DNA of 64,000 nucleotides from Kitasatospora azatica KCTC 9699 (GTDB lineage: Bacteria > Actinomycetota > Actinomycetes > Streptomycetales > Streptomycetaceae). This document shows, in pieces, positions 60,827 through 64,000 of this stretch. Every line of letters starts with the position of its first letter. Positions within the stretch are counted from its first letter, which is position 1. The position numbers and the translations under genes are program-made. The notes under the pieces were generated by a model. That model was not told the origin of the DNA, made no database searches, and saw nothing but the letters and a program-made list of their open reading frames with translations. The stretch lies in contig NZ_JQMO01000003.1 of NCBI RefSeq assembly GCF_000744785.1, forward strand, positions 5,146,001 through 5,210,000, written 5' to 3'.

Positions 60827-63800
60827 TCACTTGGCCGTCACCTCCTCCAGGTCGGCGAGCAGTTCGGAGGCGATGACCGGGTCCAGGTCGCCGAACCGCA
60901 GGGGGTACTCGCGGCTGCTCCAGTGGTCGCCGGGCGCCGAGTCCAGCCAGACCGTCTCGAAGGTCTGGTCGGGAAACTCGGTCACCAAGCCGACACAGAT
61001 GCCCTCGTCGAGCTGGATGACCAGGTGGCAGCCGTCGGCGAGGGGCTTGGAGAACCAGCGCTCGATGCCGGCGTCCTGCGGCTCGCCGCGCTCCCAGCCG
61101 CGCTTGGTCAGACCGAGCAGACGGCCGACCGGCACCGTGCAGCCTTCGAAGCGGTGCAGCCGATTGGCGCTCGCCTCCTGTGGCGTCAGCAGGTGCACCT
61201 GGCGGCCGAGCTGACGGAACGGCTGGAGGATCTCGTAGTCGGCGAAGACCTCCGACCATGCCGCCACCTGCTCACCGAGGTGCAGCGGGTGCGCGAGTCG
61301 AACCGTCGCGTCCTCGGAGAGGACGAAGGCGTCGTCCGTCACGTCGGCGAAGGTGCGGTCCTCGGCGACCCTGAAGGCCGTCGAAGTGCCGTCGGCCGCG
61401 TCAGCGAGCCAGACCAGCCGGCGCGCGAGGTGCCAGACGAGCGGGTGCTCGACGAAGAGTCCCTGGAACCCGACTGCGGTCCAGGTGCGTTGGGCGACCA
61501 TGGCAGCCTCCAACCGATGGATCTGGTCGACCGCTACGGTGCGCACGTCCTTCTTCAACGCGGTGAATCGCTTCCGCTCGGCCGGGGCCAGCTCCTGGTC
61601 GTCCCGTGCGCCGGGGGCGGGCAGATCCTTGCGCCGCTTGCCGTCGGCGTCCAGCACGAACGGGCGCAGCTGCTCGTCGAAGCCGACGGTGAACTGGCAC
61701 GGACCGTAGTCGATCACCGCGGTGCCGTCCGGGCCGAGGCCGAGATCGGGGACCAGACGGTCCGAGAGCTGCTCGCCGGTCAGGCCCAGGCCCTCCGCCA
61801 CCTCGGCGATCTTCTCCTGGGCACGGACCTTGAGCGCCTTGAACTTCACCCGCTGGGCGATGCCGTGCAGGTGCAGCAGTGCGACATCGGTGCCGATCGC
61901 GGCCAGCACGTCCAGGCCCTCGACGGCGCGGTGGTGCGCGCCCTGGCCCGGCCAGTCGCGCAGGATCGGGGTGAGCCGGCGCACCGTCTCGTCGTCCCCC
62001 AGGGCCCCGAGCGCGTGCAGGATCCAGCTCTCCTTGGCGGGCAGTCCGGCCTGCCGCCACTCCTCGAACAGCGCCCAGGCGAACCCGGCGAGCGAGTCGG
62101 CCCGGCAGGCCTCGATGACGACGGCGAGGCCGGGGTACGCGGCGCCGGGCTTGGAGAGCGCCAGCATGGTCAGCACATGCCGCACCGCCTCGTCCGGCAG
62201 CGCCTCGCCCGAGGCGATCAGCAACTGCGGCAGCACCGCCGGCTGCACCCAGACCGGCAGTACCGGCATCCGCGCGGGAAGGGCGTTCTCCATCGGATCC
62301 GCGGCCAGCACCTCGGCGACGATCTCCGCCGCCTGCTCCCCGTAGCGGGCGGCAACGGCGGCCAGCACGGGCTCGACACCCTCGCCGGTCGCGACCAGCC
62401 GCAGCGCCTGTTCGGCCGCGTTCCGGGCCGGTCCGGCGGGGCCGACCGCGTCGGGAACCAGCAGCAGGGCCGCGGGTATGCCATGCCGGGCGAACCAGGA
62501 ACGCGCCGTCGGCTGCACCGACTTGAGCCGCACGAAGCCGTCCGCCAGCACCCGCGCCACCTCCGCATCGAGGAACGGCAGCAACAACGGCGCGAGGTTG
62601 GCCGGCTTGGCCCGCGCGGCCGCACGCACCATCGGCAACGCCGCCAAGCCGTACTTGCCGACCACGGGCTGCAGATACTCCGTCGCGCCCCACAAGTCGG
62701 TGGGGCTCCACTCGGCGACGAACGGGGCGAGCTCCTCCTCGGGGCCTTGCGCCAGCAGCCGGGCCGCGTACCAGAGGCCGGAGCTGCGGCCGCTAAGTAC
62801 GCGCTCCGCCTCCGCGGTCCAGTCGGTGTTCTCCGGATACTGCCACCCGGGGAAGTCGGCCCGAGCCCAGCGCTCCCGCTCGCCGGGGCGCCAGGCCAAC
62901 TGCGCCGCCTCGTCCGCCTGGAGGCCGGCGAGAACTCGCGCCTTGCGGGGTACGCGCGGGCGGGTCATCCACGGCGCCGACACCAGCACCGGCGGCAGCG
63001 CTGCCGGCGCAGCCTCGGCCACCCGCTCCCGGGCACCGTCCAGGCTGGCGACCAACTCCGCTGCCGCAGCGTCGAGTCGCGGCAGTATCTCGGGCAGCCG
63101 GGCCTTGTGCAGCAGCACATGAGTGTTGAGCAGCTGCCGGGCGGCCGGCGCGTTCTTGCCGCCCTTGAGCGCCGCATCGGCGAGCAGTCGCACGGCTCGC
63201 ACCGGGTACCGCTGCATGGCGTCCTGCAGTGCGGGGCGGATGTGCTTGTCATCCAGACGGGCGACCAGCAGGTGGAACGCGTCATCGGTCGGGAACTGCG
63301 CCGCCAGTGCGGTGATCGCCCGGATCCCGTCCGCGCCGTAGGCCAGATCTATCGCGCCGCCGAGGAACGGCACGCAGGCCGTGCCGATGCCATCGGCGAG
63401 GGTCGCGACGAGTTGCACCGACCACGCGCTCCAGTACAGCTTGGGGAAGGGACCGAGCCGCTCCACCTGCGCTGGGTGGTCCAGCGCGTGCAGCAGCAGC
63501 ACCCGCAGCGCCGGCCCGTCCTCGCCGTATCCGGGCTCGTCCGCGAGGCAATCATCCACCCAGCCGGACATGCCCGGGGCGAGGTAGGCCGCGACGACCC
63601 GGCGCCGGGGAGTGGTCCGGTGGTTCGCGATCGCCGCGACGGCCTCCTGGTACACCGGCTCCTCCGCGCAGGCGAGCAGCGCACGGACCCGGTCATCCAA
63701 CTGACGCTGCGGGGAGACGTAGCGGTGTGGGTACGAGACCCGCAGCCGCAGCGCCAGGTCGTACCGCCGGGATCCTTGCTGCAGGTAATGGGTCTCGACC

Positions 63801-64000
63801 TCGTGCATCGCCAGCATCGCGCGGGCGGCGAAGCCCAGTCCGTGCCGGGCGACCCACGCGTCGGCGAACGGCGTGTCCTCGGTGCGGCCGTCCTGCCACT
63901 CGGGCGGCAACATGCTCGCAACGGCGGCGGCGCCCACCGGGTCCGGCTCACCAGACAGGTAAGCATGGGCGGCGCGCACCAGTTCGGGGTCGGAGTCGGC
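60827..64000 (-). CDS. DUF4132-like large protein, N-terminus outside window
   Basis: At least 1057 residues; the frame stays open to the window end, so the true start lies beyond 64000. The C-terminal ~230 residues (VGFDEQLRPFVLDADGKRRK, PAERKRFTALKKDVRTVA, WTAVGFQGLFVEHPLV, GRLLGLTKRGWERGEPQDAG) match the DUF4132 domain often found next to WGR-type proteins. The middle is a long helical, HEAT-like region. Function unknown. It converges with the response regulator across 43 bases. The GTG at 63979 is internal, since the reading continues upstream in good codon usage. Confidence 0.85.
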   Translation of the reverse strand, partial: ADSDPELVRAAHAYLSGEPDPVGAAAVASMLPPEWQDGRTEDTPFADAWVARHGLGFAARAMLAMHEVETHYLQQGSRRYDLALRLRVSYPHRYVSPQRQLDDRVRALLACAEEPVYQEAVAAIANHRTTPRRRVVAAYLAPGMSGWVDDCLADEPGYGEDGPALRVLLLHALDHPAQVERLGPFPKLYWSAWSVQLVATLADGIGTACVPFLGGAIDLAYGADGIRAITALAAQFPTDDAFHLLVARLDDKHIRPALQDAMQRYPVRAVRLLADAALKGGKNAPAARQLLNTHVLLHKARLPEILPRLDAAAAELVASLDGARERVAEAAPAALPPVLVSAPWMTRPRVPRKARVLAGLQADEAAQLAWRPGERERWARADFPGWQYPENTDWTAEAERVLSGRSSGLWYAARLLAQGPEEELAPFVAEWSPTDLWGATEYLQPVVGKYGLAALPMVRAAARAKPANLAPLLLPFLDAEVARVLADGFVRLKSVQPTARSWFARHGIPAALLLVPDAVGPAGPARNAAEQALRLVATGEGVEPVLAAVAARYGEQAAEIVAEVLAADPMENALPARMPVLPVWVQPAVLPQLLIASGEALPDEAVRHVLTMLALSKPGAAYPGLAVVIEACRADSLAGFAWALFEEWRQAGLPAKESWILHALGALGDDETVRRLTPILRDWPGQGAHHRAVEGLDVLAAIGTDVALLHLHGIAQRVKFKALKVRAQEKIAEVAEGLGLTGEQLSDRLVPDLGLGPDGTAVIDYGPCQFTVGFDEQLRPFVLDADGKRRKDLPAPGARDDQELAPAERKRFTALKKDVRTVAVDQIHRLEAAMVAQRTWTAVGFQGLFVEHPLVWHLARRLVWLADAADGTSTAFRVAEDRTFADVTDDAFVLSEDATVRLAHPLHLGEQVAAWSEVFADYEILQPFRQLGRQVHLLTPQEASANRLHRFEGCTVPVGRLLGLTKRGWERGEPQDAGIERWFSKPLADGCHLVIQLDEGICVGLVTEFPDQTFETVWLDSAPGDHWSSREYPLRFGDLDPVIASELLADLEEVTAK

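Noticed and set aside
1..64000. CRISPR arrays, tRNA genes, insertion sequences, riboswitches
   Set aside because: No regularly spaced direct repeats with spacers, no cloverleaf-like segment, no transposase frame with terminal repeats and no known riboswitch core were seen by eye. A weak or degenerate element could be missed.

Overview
The window is chromosomal DNA from a high-GC actinomycete, most likely Streptomyces or a close relative such as Kitasatospora. This rests on the very GC-rich third codon positions, frequent GTG/TTG starts, translational coupling through ATGA/GTGA overlaps, AfsR/SARP regulators, a spore-associated-protein-like domain, a sugar ABC transporter without its own ATPase, and a leucine TTA codon (the bldA codon) at the very start. 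No tRNA, rRNA, CRISPR array or intact mobile element was seen.

Left third (1-23.6 kb): the 3' part of an AfsR-like regulator. An operon follows with a secreted copper-radical (galactose/glyoxal oxidase-like) oxidase and a DyP-type peroxidase fused to a four-repeat propeller-like tail. A carbohydrate-use locus comes next: ROK repressor, lipoprotein binding protein, two permeases, a probable intracellular glycosidase with a suspected frameshift, and a secreted propeller protein with ricin-type lectin repeats. Single genes follow: a hypothetical, a membrane-anchored spore-associated-like protein, a 5'-truncated MFS remnant, an Asp/Glu racemase, a GNAT enzyme, a complete AfsR/SARP-NB-ARC-TPR regulator and a one-cysteine Tpx-like peroxiredoxin.

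Middle (23.8-53.3 kb): a large and unusual biosynthetic gene cluster in divergent operon blocks. It holds a 4'-phosphopantetheinyl transferase coupled to an ATP-grasp/carrier-protein fusion, three more ATP-grasp ligases, three MFS exporters, a thiamine-dependent E1 alpha/beta pair without E2/E3, two SDRs, two paralogous HSL-type hydrolases, an ICMT/NnrU-like membrane protein, a protein of unknown function with a possible metal site, a GNAT-like enzyme, a nitrilase-superfamily amidase, an acyl-adenylating enzyme with a discrete carrier protein, and a MocR regulator. At the right end a bacterial nitric oxide synthase lies divergent to a CreE-like/CreD-like pair (aspartate-nitrosuccinate route to nitrite). 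One locus therefore appears to encode two independent sources of reactive nitrogen beside peptide-ligase and carrier-protein chemistry. I infer a small peptide- or amide-type metabolite with a nitroso, diazo, nitro or N-N group. I do not recognise the product.

Right end (53.3-64 kb): a short hypothetical gene, a TPR protein that looks 5'-truncated, a SWIM zinc-finger protein, an ABC exporter with a DesK/DesR-like two-component system in one coupled operon, and a DUF4132-like protein that runs off the window. The truncated TPR gene just beyond the lyase suggests a recombination junction near the right edge of the cluster.
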